Numbered from the stretch's first letter, positions 1 to 9,131 are shown. The stretch: 64,000 nt of DNA from Allobosea lathyri (GCF_900108245.1 NZ_FNUY01000001.1:310001-374000), one strand, 5' to 3'. Notes: generated by a model not told the origin, from the sequence alone. Numbers and translations are program-made.

Positions 1-39
1 CCATATTCCCAGCTCTCTTATCGGCGCCTCGCCACGCTC

Positions 40-825
40 ATGTCACCACCTTCCACGACCGCGCCGCCCGTTCCGCCGAAGCCGCCGTTCCAGGATCTGC
101 TGGAACTGCGCGACGACACCGCAAAGCCGCTCTATCAGCAGCTTGAAGATCAGCTGACGCAGTTGATCGACGACGGAACGTTGCCTCCAGGGATGACGCT
201 GCCAGCCGAGCGCCAGCTCGCTGAGCGGCTGAAGATCAGCCGCGCCACAGTCCAGCGCTCCTACAACGCGCTTCGCGAGCGGAAGTTGCTGAGTGCGCAG
301 GGCAGGCTCGGCTCGATCGTGCAGGGTACGGGTCCTCGCCTGCATTCGGGCATGGACCGGCTCAAGGGCTTCACCGAGGAGATGCGTGATCTCGGTCGCG
401 TTCCCTCGACGCGGATACTGGAGCGGGAGGTCGTGACGGACCGCTCGATCGCCTCGATTTTCGGACGCCCCTCCCACGCGCGCTTCCTGAAGCTCGTGCG
501 TGTCCGCAGCGGTGACGGCAAGCCGATGTCGCGCGAGGTCGCCTGGTACAACCTCGAACGCGCGCCTGATCTTGCGCAGGCCGACCTGAGCGGCTCCGTT
601 TATGCGATGCTCGCCACGCTCGGCGTGCCGCTGGTGTATTGCGACCAAACCATCGAGGCTGCGGAACCGACCGGGGAGGAATGCGCCATCTTCGGCTTCG
701 ACCGGCCGCTGCCCTGCCTGCTGATCAAGCGGCGCAGTTTTGGCGAGGATGGCGACATGCTCGAATATGTCGAGGGGCTGTTTCGCGGCGATACCTACAC
801 CTACAAGCTGTCTTTGCGCATCTGA
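40..825 (+). CDS. GntR-family transcriptional regulator with UTRA domain
   Basis: A 261-residue protein. The N-terminal winged helix-turn-helix (about residues 28-95) has the typical GntR text PLYQQLEDQL, LPAERQLAERLKISRATVQRSYNALRE. A C-terminal UTRA effector-binding domain (about 115-255) follows, with the usual R-x-R-x-x-DGKPMSREVAWYN strand. This places it in the HutC subfamily, whose members sense small metabolites and usually repress adjacent catabolic genes. It lies upstream of, and in the same direction as, the M81 peptidase, amidohydrolase and ABC importer cluster, so local control of that cluster is the simplest inference. The start at the first ATG fits family length. The effector is unknown. 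Confidence 0.9.
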   Translation: MSPPSTTAPPVPPKPPFQDLLELRDDTAKPLYQQLEDQLTQLIDDGTLPPGMTLPAERQLAERLKISRATVQRSYNALRERKLLSAQGRLGSIVQGTGPRLHSGMDRLKGFTEEMRDLGRVPSTRILEREVVTDRSIASIFGRPSHARFLKLVRVRSGDGKPMSREVAWYNLERAPDLAQADLSGSVYAMLATLGVPLVYCDQTIEAAEPTGEECAIFGFDRPLPCLLIKRRSFGEDGDMLEYVEGLFRGDTYTYKLSLRI

Positions 826-1144
826 AGTCCGGAGGGTGCGGAAGGCGTTGCCACCGGGCGCGCTGTGCCGATCCGGCTTCGTTGGTCGTCCACATCAAAT
901 CCGCTCGATTGCTCGGGGCTCATCCTCTGGTCAGAGGGCGTGCGCCGCGCCGCATGACCCCGCGCGATCACCGCGCCGGCCATGACTTTACCGTCTGATC
1001 CGGGCGGAAGGCACATCCGCCAGGAGTGAGCAAGAGCGCCAGCGCGGGGAGCCGATGCGCGCGAAAGAACTGGCCGCGCCGGCAACAACCGATCAAGCTA
1101 GCTAAAAAATAGGCAGGGACGGGAACGATGAGGTCAACGAGACG
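826..1144. other. Intergenic region upstream of the hydrolase/transport cluster
   Basis: There is no convincing gene here on either strand; the open frames present are arginine-rich shadows. An A/T-rich patch at about 1096-1112 (gctagctaaaaaataggca) stands out from the GC-rich background and is the likeliest place for the promoter or operator of the following cluster. I see no clear inverted repeat for the GntR protein. A six-codon open frame (1128-1148, product MRSTRR) ends in an ATGA overlap with the start codon at 1145. Confidence 0.4.
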
Positions 1145-2617
1145 ATGACGCGACGCGTACTGATCGCGGAATTCATGCATGAGACGAACACCTTCAGTGT
1201 CCAGCTCACCGGCGAAGAGGCCTTTCAGGCGCATGGCGTCTATCTCGGTAACGAGATTCCACAAGCCTTCCGCAGCAGCCGCACGTCGATGGGCGCAGCC
1301 TTCGAGGCCGCCGACAGATTCGGCTGGAACCTCGTCCACCCGCTTGTGACCGGTGCCAACCCGTCTGGACGCGTGACCGATTCAGCCTTCGAGCTCTTCG
1401 CGGGCCACATCCTGAACGCTTGCGACGGTGTCGACGGCGTGTTGCTGCATCTCCATGGCGCGATGGCGACCGAAAGCTCCGATGATGGCGAGGGCGAATT
1501 GCTTGCCCGGCTGCGCAAGCGCCTTGGAGCGGATATCCCGATTGTCGCGGTGCTCGACCTGCACGCAACTCTCACGCAGATGATGGCGGACAATGCCAAC
1601 GCGCTGATTTCCTACCGGACCTATCCCCATATCGATCAGTACGAGCGCACCTGGCAGGCGGCGGAACTGCTGGAGCGGGCAATGGCCGGCGAGATCAGGC
1701 CCCGCGTCGCGGTCGCCCGTCGTCCCATCCTCTATGCGCTCGACGGCGGACGCACGACCTCACCGCCCTTCAAGGAGCTGCTGCGCCGCGGCGACGCCAT
1801 CGAAGCGGCGGGCGACGCGCTGGTGGTCAGCGTGCAGGCAGGCTTCTCCTCCGCCGATGTCCACGATATCGGCCCTTCCGTGGCGGTGACAGCAGATGAT
1901 CGCGGCAGGGCGCAGGCCATTGCCGAAGAGCTGATGGACTATGCCTGGGAGCAGCGTCGCTTCTCCTCGATCAGCTTCACGCCCCTGGCCGAGGCCATGG
2001 CCCGCGCCAAGGCCGGAGAAGAGCTCGGTGGCAAGCCGCTGTTGATGTCCGACTATTCCGACAATCCGGGCTCCGGCGCCTATGGCGACGCCACCAACCT
2101 CCTGCGCGCCGTGCTTGCGGCAAAGCTCAGGAATGTCGGCTTCCACGCGATCTGCGATCCGCAAGCCGCGCTCGCCGCCCAGGCTGCCGGCGTCGGCAAG
2201 ACCGTCCGGCTCGCCCTCGGCGGCAAGGTCGATCCTTCAACAGGCGGCGGTCCGCTCGAACTCGACGCCCATGTCGTAGCGCTGACCGACGGCCGCTTCA
2301 TCTGCTACGGGCCGATGGCCGGCGGCGTCTGGCGCAATTATGGCCTGTCGGCGCTGCTGCGGGTCGACGATGTCGAGATCATCGTCATCACCCATAACGG
2401 CCAGGCGACCGATCTGGCGCAGTTCACTTCGCTGGGCGTCGATCCGACGCGCAAATCGACCCTGATCGTCAAATCGATGCAGCACTTTCGGGCGGCATTC
2501 GAGCCGGTGGCGCGCGAGGTGCTGGAGGTCGACACAGGCGCGCTGTCGACGCGCAACTTCAAGGAGCGGCCTTACCGGAATGTCCGGCGGCCGATCTTTC
2601 CGCTCGACGACATCTGA
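1145..2617 (+). CDS. M81-family metallopeptidase (MlrC/microcystinase-C-like)
   Basis: A 490-residue protein of the usual family length. The M81 signature EFMHETNTF is at residues 9-17, followed by HGAMATE near residue 104 and a DLHATLT segment. The C-terminal MlrC domain starts near residue 295 (LLMSDYSDNPGSGAYGD). MlrC is known from microcystin breakdown, but most bacterial homologues lie in unrelated catabolic clusters and their substrates are unknown. It is the first gene after the GntR regulator and is followed by an amidohydrolase and a peptide-type ABC importer, suggesting hydrolysis of an imported amide or peptide-like compound. Family is sure; substrate is not. Confidence 0.9.
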   Translation: MTRRVLIAEFMHETNTFSVQLTGEEAFQAHGVYLGNEIPQAFRSSRTSMGAAFEAADRFGWNLVHPLVTGANPSGRVTDSAFELFAGHILNACDGVDGVLLHLHGAMATESSDDGEGELLARLRKRLGADIPIVAVLDLHATLTQMMADNANALISYRTYPHIDQYERTWQAAELLERAMAGEIRPRVAVARRPILYALDGGRTTSPPFKELLRRGDAIEAAGDALVVSVQAGFSSADVHDIGPSVAVTADDRGRAQAIAEELMDYAWEQRRFSSISFTPLAEAMARAKAGEELGGKPLLMSDYSDNPGSGAYGDATNLLRAVLAAKLRNVGFHAICDPQAALAAQAAGVGKTVRLALGGKVDPSTGGGPLELDAHVVALTDGRFICYGPMAGGVWRNYGLSALLRVDDVEIIVITHNGQATDLAQFTSLGVDPTRKSTLIVKSMQHFRAAFEPVAREVLEVDTGALSTRNFKERPYRNVRRPIFPLDDI

Positions 2618-2682
2618 GCGCTTCTTTTTCAGGAATCACTGGCCGCCAAGCGCCGGGAACGACACAAAGCCGGAGGAACATC

Positions 2683-2724
2683 ATGACGAAAGCACAGGCA
2701 TCGACGGCGAGGGGCGGCGCATGA
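2683..2724 (+). other. Possible 13-codon leader ORF coupled to the amidohydrolase
   Basis: A strong Shine-Dalgarno (GGAGGA, 2672-2677) precedes ATG 2683, which opens a 13-codon frame (MTKAQASTARGGA). Its stop TGA overlaps the ATG at 2721 of the amidohydrolase in an ATGA arrangement. The best ribosome site in this gap therefore belongs to the mini-ORF rather than to the downstream gene, suggesting translational coupling. It could also be chance, or the remains of a frameshifted N-terminus. Confidence 0.35.
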
Positions 2725-4346
2725 GCGTGCAGGCCGATATCGTCTTGAGGAACGGCCCGATCTGGTGTGGGCGCGAGGAAGGCGTGGTCGAAGCGCTGGC
2801 GCTCTGGCAGGATCGCGTTCTGGCAACCGGAAGCGATGAGGAGATCGCGGGGCTGATCGGCCCGAAAACCCGCGTGATCGATCTGAAAGGTCGGCTCGCG
2901 ACGCCGGGCCTGAACGATTCCCACCTTCATCTGATCTCGCTCGGCCTGACCATGGACTGGGTCGATTCGCGCCCAGCTGCTGCCCCCACGCTGGAGGCGC
3001 TGCTATCGGCCATTGCCGCGCGCGCCGCCAAGTCCAGGCCCGGCGAATGGATCCTGTCGCGCGGCTACGACCAGACCAAACTCGATACTGGCCGCCATCC
3101 CTATCGCGAGGAACTCGATCGCGCTGCGCCGGACAATCCGGTTCTTCTGGTGCGCACCTGCGGTCACATCGCCATCTGCAATTCGGCGGCACTGGCGCTG
3201 GGTGGAATCGACGAGGCCTCGGTGGCGCCCCAGGGCGGCGTGATCGAACAGGAAAACGGCCGGCTCACCGGCATGCTCGCCGAGAACGCCCGCGCTCCCG
3301 TCCAGGCCGCGATTCCCCAGGCGACCGAGGCCGAGCTCGTTGCCGCGATCGAGCGTGGAGGGCGCTATCTGCTCTCGCTGGGCATCACCAGTTGCATGGA
3401 CGCAGCCGTGGGCCAGAAGGCCGGTTTCGCGGAGATTGCCGCCTATCACCGCGCCAAGCGCGACGGCCGGCTGCCGGTGCGGACATGGCTGACCCTGCTC
3501 GGCGATGAGGGCCGCTCGATCGTGCCGCAATGCCATGCGGCCGGGCTGATCTCCGGCACCGGCGACGACATGCTGATGGTCGGTGCGGTGAAGCTCTTTC
3601 TCGACGGTTCGGCCGGCGGCCGCACCGCCTGGATGAGCGAGCCCTATCTCGGCGAGGACAAGACCACCGGCGTCTGGATGGTCGATGATGCCGAGCTCGA
3701 GCGCATGGTCATGGACGCCCATGAAAAAGGCTACCAGCTCGCCTGCCACGCCATCGGCGATGCCGCGATCGAGCAGCTGATCACGGCCTATGAGAAGGCG
3801 CTTGCCGCCCATCCCGACCCCGACCGGCGCCACCGCATCGAGCATTGCGGTTTCTCGACGCCGGCGCAGCATGAGCGCATGGTCGCCGCCGGCATCTACC
3901 CCTGCCCGCAGCAGGTCTTCATCCACGATTTCGGCGACGCCTATATCAAGGTGCTCGGACCGGAGCGGGCGCTGTCGAGCTATCCCTTCAGGACCTGGTT
4001 CGATCTCGGCCTGAAACCGGCAACCGGCAGCGACGCCCCGGTCTGCGACCCCGATCCCTTCCCGAATTTCCACACGATGCTGACCCGGAAGACCGGGCGC
4101 GGCACGGTGATGGATGAGCGCCAGCGCGTCTCGATCGAGGAAGCCTTGCAGGCCTACACGGAATTCGGCGCCTTCTCGCAGAAGCAGGAGGCGGTCAAGG
4201 GCCGGCTCGCGCCCGGCCTGCTGGCGGATGTCGCGGTGTTCTCGCGTGATCTTCTGAGCGCGACGCCGGAGACGATCCTGAACGATACTCGCTGCGATCT
4301 GACGATCCTCGGCGGCGCGGTGGTGTTCGAGCGGGAGGGCGACTGA
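2721..4346 (+). CDS. Amidohydrolase family protein (YtcJ-like, amidohydrolase 3)
   Basis: About 541 residues. This is the metal-dependent TIM-barrel hydrolase fold: the HxH motif is in NDSHLHL near residue 67, then the long family insertions and the DGSAGGRTAWM stretch. Metal ligands are in HAIGDAAIEQ and HRIEHCGF, and the catalytic Asp is in TGSDAPVCDPDPF. I chose ATG 2721 because the upstream in-frame extension to 2580 would overlap the preceding gene and adds no conserved sequence. Members hydrolyse N-acyl, amide or cyclic C-N bonds; the exact substrate cannot be read. It sits between the M81 peptidase and the ABC importer in the same direction, so it probably acts in the same breakdown pathway. 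Confidence 0.88.
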   Translation: MSVQADIVLRNGPIWCGREEGVVEALALWQDRVLATGSDEEIAGLIGPKTRVIDLKGRLATPGLNDSHLHLISLGLTMDWVDSRPAAAPTLEALLSAIAARAAKSRPGEWILSRGYDQTKLDTGRHPYREELDRAAPDNPVLLVRTCGHIAICNSAALALGGIDEASVAPQGGVIEQENGRLTGMLAENARAPVQAAIPQATEAELVAAIERGGRYLLSLGITSCMDAAVGQKAGFAEIAAYHRAKRDGRLPVRTWLTLLGDEGRSIVPQCHAAGLISGTGDDMLMVGAVKLFLDGSAGGRTAWMSEPYLGEDKTTGVWMVDDAELERMVMDAHEKGYQLACHAIGDAAIEQLITAYEKALAAHPDPDRRHRIEHCGFSTPAQHERMVAAGIYPCPQQVFIHDFGDAYIKVLGPERALSSYPFRTWFDLGLKPATGSDAPVCDPDPFPNFHTMLTRKTGRGTVMDERQRVSIEEALQAYTEFGAFSQKQEAVKGRLAPGLLADVAVFSRDLLSATPETILNDTRCDLTILGGAVVFEREGD

Positions 4347-4471
4347 GACGTCACGTTCTGAAGGTCGAGGGCTGCCGGAAAACCGGCTGGGCTTCATCGA
4401 GACAATCAAAAGAGGCCACCGTCCCGCCGATGAGCGGCGGGAACGGACGGCACGATATGGGAGGACTAAAC

Positions 4472-6076
4472 ATGTTCAAGAAACTGGCATTCACGACCGC
4501 GCTGACACTGGCGGCTTTCGCCGTCCAGGCCCAGGTTCAGGCCCAGGCCCAGGAACCGCGCAGGGGCGGCACGATCCGCTTCACCGCGCCCTATGCGGCA
4601 TCCTTCGTCAGCAATGACAGCCACGTCTCGAACCAGGTTCAGGACGAGATCTACGGCTACGGACTACATCGCTCGCTCTACAAATGGGATGCCGCCAACA
4701 ACAAGCCGGTTCCCGAACTGGCGACGAGCGTCACCGCATCGGCTGATGGGCTGGTCCACACCTTCAAGCTTCGCCAGGACGCGCTGTTCCACAACGGCCG
4801 CAAGATGACCGCCGACGACGTCATCTGGAGCCTGACGCGCATCATGGACAGCACCAAGAGCTATCCCGGCGCGCGTCATGTCCGGCGCATCAAGGGCGCG
4901 GTCGATGTCGAGAAGGGCCAGGCCAAGGAGATTTCGGGCCTGAAGAAGATCGATGATTTTACCATCGAGATGACCCTGAACGAGAAGGCCGAGCCCGGCT
5001 TCTTCTTCTTCAGTGCGATCACCTCGATCTACCCGGCCAAGGAAGCGCAGGCCCCCGATTTCTTCAACAAGCCGATCGGGCTGGGTCCGTTCAAGTTCGT
5101 CGAGCATGTTCCCGGCTCGCGCATAGTGCTCGAACGCTGGGACAAGTTCTACCGGGCCGGCAAGCCCTATGCAGACAAGGTCGTGATTTCGCCGATGGGT
5201 GAGGCGGCTTCCCGCGACATCGCCTTCCGCAACAAGGAGGTCGACGTCTCGATCCTCGGCCCGACGCAATATGTCGCCTACAAGGCCGACGCGAACCTGT
5301 CGAAAGGCATCATCGAGGTCGCCGAGGTGTTCACGCGCAACATGGGCATGAACCCCAATTTCAAGCCGTTCTCGGACAAGCGCGTCCGGCAGGCGGTGAA
5401 CCACGCCATCGACAGCGAGCTGATCATCAAGCGTCTCGTGCGTGACAAGGCCTATCGCGCCACCGGTTGGCTGCCATTGTCATCGCCGGCTTACGACAAG
5501 GACATGAAGCCCTACGATTTCAATCCGGAGAAGGCCAAGAAGCTGCTCGTCGAGGCAGGCTATCCGGATGGTTTCGAGTTCGAATGGACGGCGTCGCCCA
5601 ACGAGAGCTGGGGCATCCCGATCGCCGAGGCCGTCATCCCCATGCTGGCGAAGGTCGGCATCAAGGTGAAGATCAAGCCGGTCGAAGGCTCGGCCTTGGG
5701 CGGAATCGTCTCGAAGGGTGATTTCCAGGCTTATATCTGGTCGAACACGTCGGGTCCCGACCCGCTGACCGCGATGAAGTGCTTCCATTCGGCGACGCCG
5801 CAGAGCGCCTGCAACTACGCCATCTACAAGAACCCCGCGGTCGACAAGCTGATCGACGAGGCCGGCGCGACGGATGATCCGGCCAAGCGTCTGGAGCTGC
5901 TGAAGAAGGCGAATGCCGCCGTCTATGACGACGCCCCCGTCTGGTTCTTCAACTATAACAAGGCGGTGATGGCGCATCAGCCTTGGCTGCATGGCCTGCA
6001 GCCCAACGCGACCGAGCTCGCGCTGCAACATTACGAGGATCTCTGGGTCGACGCCTCGTCGCCCGCGGCCAAATAG
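4472..6076 (+). CDS. ABC transporter substrate-binding protein, family 5 (dipeptide/oligopeptide type)
   Basis: About 534 residues. A Sec signal peptide (MFKKLAFTTALTLAAFAVQA) is followed by Gln-rich text and then the mature family-5 fold, with GGTIRFTAPYAA, DGLVHTFKLRQDALFHNGRKMTADDVIWSL and PIGLGPFKFVEHVPGSRIVLER. The start at 4472 follows a clear Shine-Dalgarno (GGGAGGA, about 4459-4465) and puts the signal peptide at the N-terminus; the in-frame ATG at 4430 would not. It is the periplasmic receptor of the importer whose two permeases follow directly. The family binds di- and oligopeptides, opines, nickel and similar polar ligands. No lipobox is seen. Confidence 0.92.
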   Translation: MFKKLAFTTALTLAAFAVQAQVQAQAQEPRRGGTIRFTAPYAASFVSNDSHVSNQVQDEIYGYGLHRSLYKWDAANNKPVPELATSVTASADGLVHTFKLRQDALFHNGRKMTADDVIWSLTRIMDSTKSYPGARHVRRIKGAVDVEKGQAKEISGLKKIDDFTIEMTLNEKAEPGFFFFSAITSIYPAKEAQAPDFFNKPIGLGPFKFVEHVPGSRIVLERWDKFYRAGKPYADKVVISPMGEAASRDIAFRNKEVDVSILGPTQYVAYKADANLSKGIIEVAEVFTRNMGMNPNFKPFSDKRVRQAVNHAIDSELIIKRLVRDKAYRATGWLPLSSPAYDKDMKPYDFNPEKAKKLLVEAGYPDGFEFEWTASPNESWGIPIAEAVIPMLAKVGIKVKIKPVEGSALGGIVSKGDFQAYIWSNTSGPDPLTAMKCFHSATPQSACNYAIYKNPAVDKLIDEAGATDDPAKRLELLKKANAAVYDDAPVWFFNYNKAVMAHQPWLHGLQPNATELALQHYEDLWVDASSPAAK

Positions 6077-6146
6077 GCCAAATCCTCCATCCAAGCCCGA
6101 CATCCGGCGGTGAACGCCGCCGGGTGTCGCTGGCCAGGAGACCCTC

Positions 6147-7082
6147 ATGCTGCCCTATGTCTTCAGGCGCCTCTTGCAGGCGATACCGATCCTGCTTGCG
6201 GTCGCTGCGCTGATCTTCCTGCTGTTCAGCGTCATTCCCGGTAATTTCGCCACCAGCCAGATCGCCGATGGCCGTAGCGCGATCGATACGGAGGCCATCG
6301 CGCGGATGAATACGCAGTTCGGTCTCGACGATCCCGTACCGCTGCGCTTCGTCAAATATATCGGCAACCTGGTGACGCTCGATCTCGGCATCTCGTTCCG
6401 GACCCGGCAGCCCGTGCTGGATTCGGTGTCGGAGCGGCTCTGGCCCAGCCTCAAGCTCGCGCTGGCTGCGATGTTCTTTGCCGTGATCGTCGGCGTGCCG
6501 CTGGGATTCCTGGCTGCGCTGAAGCCCGGCAGCTGGCTCGACACGCAGTCGATGGTCGTCGCAGTGTCCGGCCTGTCATTGCCACAGTTCTGGCTCGGCC
6601 TGCTGCTGATGTACACTTTTGCCTTGCTTCTCGGCTGGTTCCCCAGCTTCGGCTATGGCGACGGCGATCCGCGCTATCTCGTGCTGCCGGCCATCGCGCT
6701 CGGCGTCGCGCCGCTGGCGCTTCTGGCGCGGACATCGCGGGCGGCCGTGCTCGAGGTGATGAATGCAGATTTCGTGCGCACGGCCCGCGCCAAAGGCGCC
6801 AGCGAGGTCAGGGTGATGCGCTGGCATGTGGCGCGCAACGCCATGGTCATCGTCCTGACGACACTGGGGCTCCAGTTCGGCTCCGTGATCGGGCAGGCTG
6901 TCGTTGTCGAAAAGCTCTTCGCCTGGCCGGGCCTCGGTTCGCTTCTCGTCGACAGCGTCTCGCTCCGAGACATCCCCGTCGTGCAGGGCTGTATCCTGCT
7001 GATCGTGCTGTTTTTCCTCGTCGTGAACATCATCGTCGACGTGCTCTGCGCGATGATCGATCCGCGCATCTCATATAGTTAG
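6147..7082 (+). CDS. ABC transporter permease, DppB/OppB type
   Basis: A 311-residue inner-membrane protein that opens MLPYVFRRLLQAIPILLAVAALIFLLFSVIPG, the standard first membrane segment of DppB-type permeases. It has six predicted membrane segments and an EAA-type loop (ADFVRTARAKGASEVRVMRWHVARNA) that contacts the ATPase. It lies 70 bases after the binding-protein gene and 13 bases before the second permease, so it belongs to one operon. Together they form the transmembrane channel of a peptide-type importer. Notably no ATPase genes follow. Confidence 0.93.
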   Translation: MLPYVFRRLLQAIPILLAVAALIFLLFSVIPGNFATSQIADGRSAIDTEAIARMNTQFGLDDPVPLRFVKYIGNLVTLDLGISFRTRQPVLDSVSERLWPSLKLALAAMFFAVIVGVPLGFLAALKPGSWLDTQSMVVAVSGLSLPQFWLGLLLMYTFALLLGWFPSFGYGDGDPRYLVLPAIALGVAPLALLARTSRAAVLEVMNADFVRTARAKGASEVRVMRWHVARNAMVIVLTTLGLQFGSVIGQAVVVEKLFAWPGLGSLLVDSVSLRDIPVVQGCILLIVLFFLVVNIIVDVLCAMIDPRISYS

Positions 7083-7095
7083 GTCGGACGAGACG

Positions 7096-7917
7096 ATGAA
7101 ATTCCGCGGCAATCTCTGGATCGGAAGCGCGCTCTTCGCGACCGTCCTGATCGCGGGCGCGCTCGCGCCCTGGCTCTCCCATACCGACCCGGTGATGGAT
7201 GCCAATCTGATGAATGCCGAGGTGCCGCCCGGCGCCGAGTTCTGGTTCGGCACCGACGCGCAGGGCCGCGACATCTACAGCCGCGTGCTGCATGGCGCGC
7301 GGATTTCGCTGACGGTCGGCATCGTCTCCCAGTTCATCAATACCCTGATCGGCGTCTGCCTCGGGCTGTCGGCCGCCTATTGGGGCGGCTGGTGGGATGA
7401 TTTCGTCAACGGCCTGACCAATCTGATGCTGGCCATTCCCTCGCTGATCTTCGCGCTCGCCATCATGGCGATCCTGACGCCGGGCCTGACAAGCTTGCTG
7501 ATCGCGCTCGGTCTGACCAACTGGTCCTTCACCTGCCGGCTGACCCGGGCGGCGACGCTTTCGGTCAAGTCGCAGGGCTATGTCGAGGCGGCTCGCTCGC
7601 TCGGCTATGGCGACATCCGCATCATGCTGACCCAGATCCTACCCAATATCGCTGGCCCGATCATCGTCATCGGCACGCTCGGCATGGGCGGGGCGGTGCT
7701 GGCCGAGGCATCGCTTTCCTTCCTCGGGCTTGGCATCCGTCCGCCCTTTCCGAGCTGGGGCAGCATGCTGTCGGATGCGCGCGACCAGATCACTACGGCG
7801 CCGTGGATTTCGATCTTTCCCGGCTTGGCGATCTTCATGACGGTGCTAGGACTGAACCTGCTCGGCGACGGCCTGCGCGACATCCTCGACCCGCAATCGC
7901 AGTCGCGCCGCACCTGA
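7096..7917 (+). CDS. ABC transporter permease, DppC/OppC type
   Basis: A 273-residue inner-membrane protein. After the first membrane segment comes the DppC signature FGTDAQGRDIYSRVLHGARISLTVG. The EAA loop is YVEAARSLGYGDIRIMLTQILPNI, and the C-terminus has the familiar SFLGLGIRPPFPSWGSMLSDARD. It pairs with the DppB-type permease 13 bases upstream. A deacylase gene starts 42 bases downstream where the DppD and DppF ATPases would normally be, so the importer must borrow ATPases encoded elsewhere. Confidence 0.93.
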   Translation: MKFRGNLWIGSALFATVLIAGALAPWLSHTDPVMDANLMNAEVPPGAEFWFGTDAQGRDIYSRVLHGARISLTVGIVSQFINTLIGVCLGLSAAYWGGWWDDFVNGLTNLMLAIPSLIFALAIMAILTPGLTSLLIALGLTNWSFTCRLTRAATLSVKSQGYVEAARSLGYGDIRIMLTQILPNIAGPIIVIGTLGMGGAVLAEASLSFLGLGIRPPFPSWGSMLSDARDQITTAPWISIFPGLAIFMTVLGLNLLGDGLRDILDPQSQSRRT

Positions 7918-7959
7918 CCTGCCATTCCACCGATACCGAGATAGACGCGAGACCGACCT

Positions 7960-8955
7960 ATGACGACGCCATCGAATGCCGACCCTGAAAGCCGCATGCA
8001 AGAAAACCGCATGCTGGACCTGCGACCGCTCGAAAGCGTGCGCTTTCACGGCCTCAAGGCGGGGCCGAAGCTGCTCGTGCTCGGCGCAGTGCATGGCAAT
8101 GAAATCTGCGGCCCCAATGCGATCGCGCGTGCCATCGAGGATTGCCGGACGGGCCGGCTGACGGTCCTGCGCGGCGACGTCACCTTCGTCGCGGTCGCCA
8201 ACCCGAAGGCCTATCGCCAGAACACGCGCGAAGGCGACCGCAACCTCAACCGCGACCTACGCGAAAGGCCGCTGCCTGAGGACAATGAGGACAGGATCGG
8301 CAACCCGCTCTGCGCCCTGCTGCGCGAGCATGAGGTCCTGCTCGACATCCATTCCTTCACCGCGCCGGGCCAGCCCTTCGTCTTCTTCGGCCCCGAGGAC
8401 AATACGGGGGATCTCGAACCCTTCCGCCATGCTGCGGCTGAAGCGGCCTTCGCCGCCTGCCTGGGCACCGATATCCTGATCCATGGCTGGCTCGACATCT
8501 ATGTCCGCCTGATCGCGGCACGCGAGCGGCTGAATCTGCCGAGACTCGCGGTCACCGAAGGCTTCGGCACCACCGAATACATGCGCTTTGCCGGCGGCTA
8601 CGGCGTCACGCTGGAATGCGGCACCCATGAGGACCCGCACGCAGCCGATGTAGGCCTTGCCGCGATCCACAATGCCCTGGCGCATCTGGGCATGGTCGAT
8701 GCTCCGCCGCGCCCTGAGCCGAGGCCATCGGTCATCCATATGGCCGATCTGGTGATCTGCGAGGCGCAGGGCGACCGGCTCGAAGGCCAATGGAAGACCG
8801 GCGACGCGATCGCCGCCGGCCAGATCATCGCGCGCCGCGCCGGAGGGGAGGCAGTCGCCGCGTCGGAAAATGGCTTCGTCATCTTCCCCAATGCCAAGGC
8901 AAAGCCGGGCGAGGGCATCTGCTACCTCGGCGTGGCCAGCACGCGCGCGCTATAG
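7960..8955 (+). CDS. Succinylglutamate desuccinylase / aspartoacylase family zinc deacylase
   Basis: A 331-residue M14-like carboxypeptidase-fold protein. The zinc ligands are in VLGAVHGNEICGP (H and E) and LLDIHSFTAPGQPFVFFG (H). A catalytic Glu is likely in GVTLECGTHED. The C-terminal part (from about residue 255) looks like the small beta-domain of AstE/ASPA proteins. Members remove acyl groups from N-acyl amino acids. As the last gene of the M81, amidohydrolase and ABC cluster it probably deacylates the imported compound or a breakdown product. Whether it is a succinylglutamate desuccinylase proper is not shown: no other arginine-succinyltransferase-pathway genes are present. Confidence 0.85.
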   Translation: MTTPSNADPESRMQENRMLDLRPLESVRFHGLKAGPKLLVLGAVHGNEICGPNAIARAIEDCRTGRLTVLRGDVTFVAVANPKAYRQNTREGDRNLNRDLRERPLPEDNEDRIGNPLCALLREHEVLLDIHSFTAPGQPFVFFGPEDNTGDLEPFRHAAAEAAFAACLGTDILIHGWLDIYVRLIAARERLNLPRLAVTEGFGTTEYMRFAGGYGVTLECGTHEDPHAADVGLAAIHNALAHLGMVDAPPRPEPRPSVIHMADLVICEAQGDRLEGQWKTGDAIAAGQIIARRAGGEAVAASENGFVIFPNAKAKPGEGICYLGVASTRAL

Positions 8956-8982
8956 GGACCGCCGTATCAGCTCGGAAACGCG

Positions 8983-9093
8983 CGTCATCCTTGACAAGCC
9001 GCGTAGCGGCGCAGATCCGGAATCCATCGGAGGGCTCACAACTCTACGATGGATCCCGGCGCTCCGCTTCGCTTCAGCCAGGATGACGGCGCG
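8983..9093. repeat. Dispersed palindromic repeat, class 1, copy A
   Basis: About 110 bases between two convergent genes. It begins CGTCATCC and ends GGATGACG, with inner arms AATCCATCG and CGATGGATC, so the element can fold into a long imperfect hairpin. The reverse complement of 55440-55551 aligns with it almost end to end, including shared blocks GACAAGCCGCG, ATCCATCGGAGGGCTC and CTACGATGGAT. It probably belongs to a dispersed family of non-coding palindromes; here it could act as a bidirectional terminator. No open frame spans it meaningfully. Confidence 0.8.
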
Positions 9094-9131
9094 TTTTCCG
9101 AGCATACGAAAACGCTCCCAGGCATCCGGTC

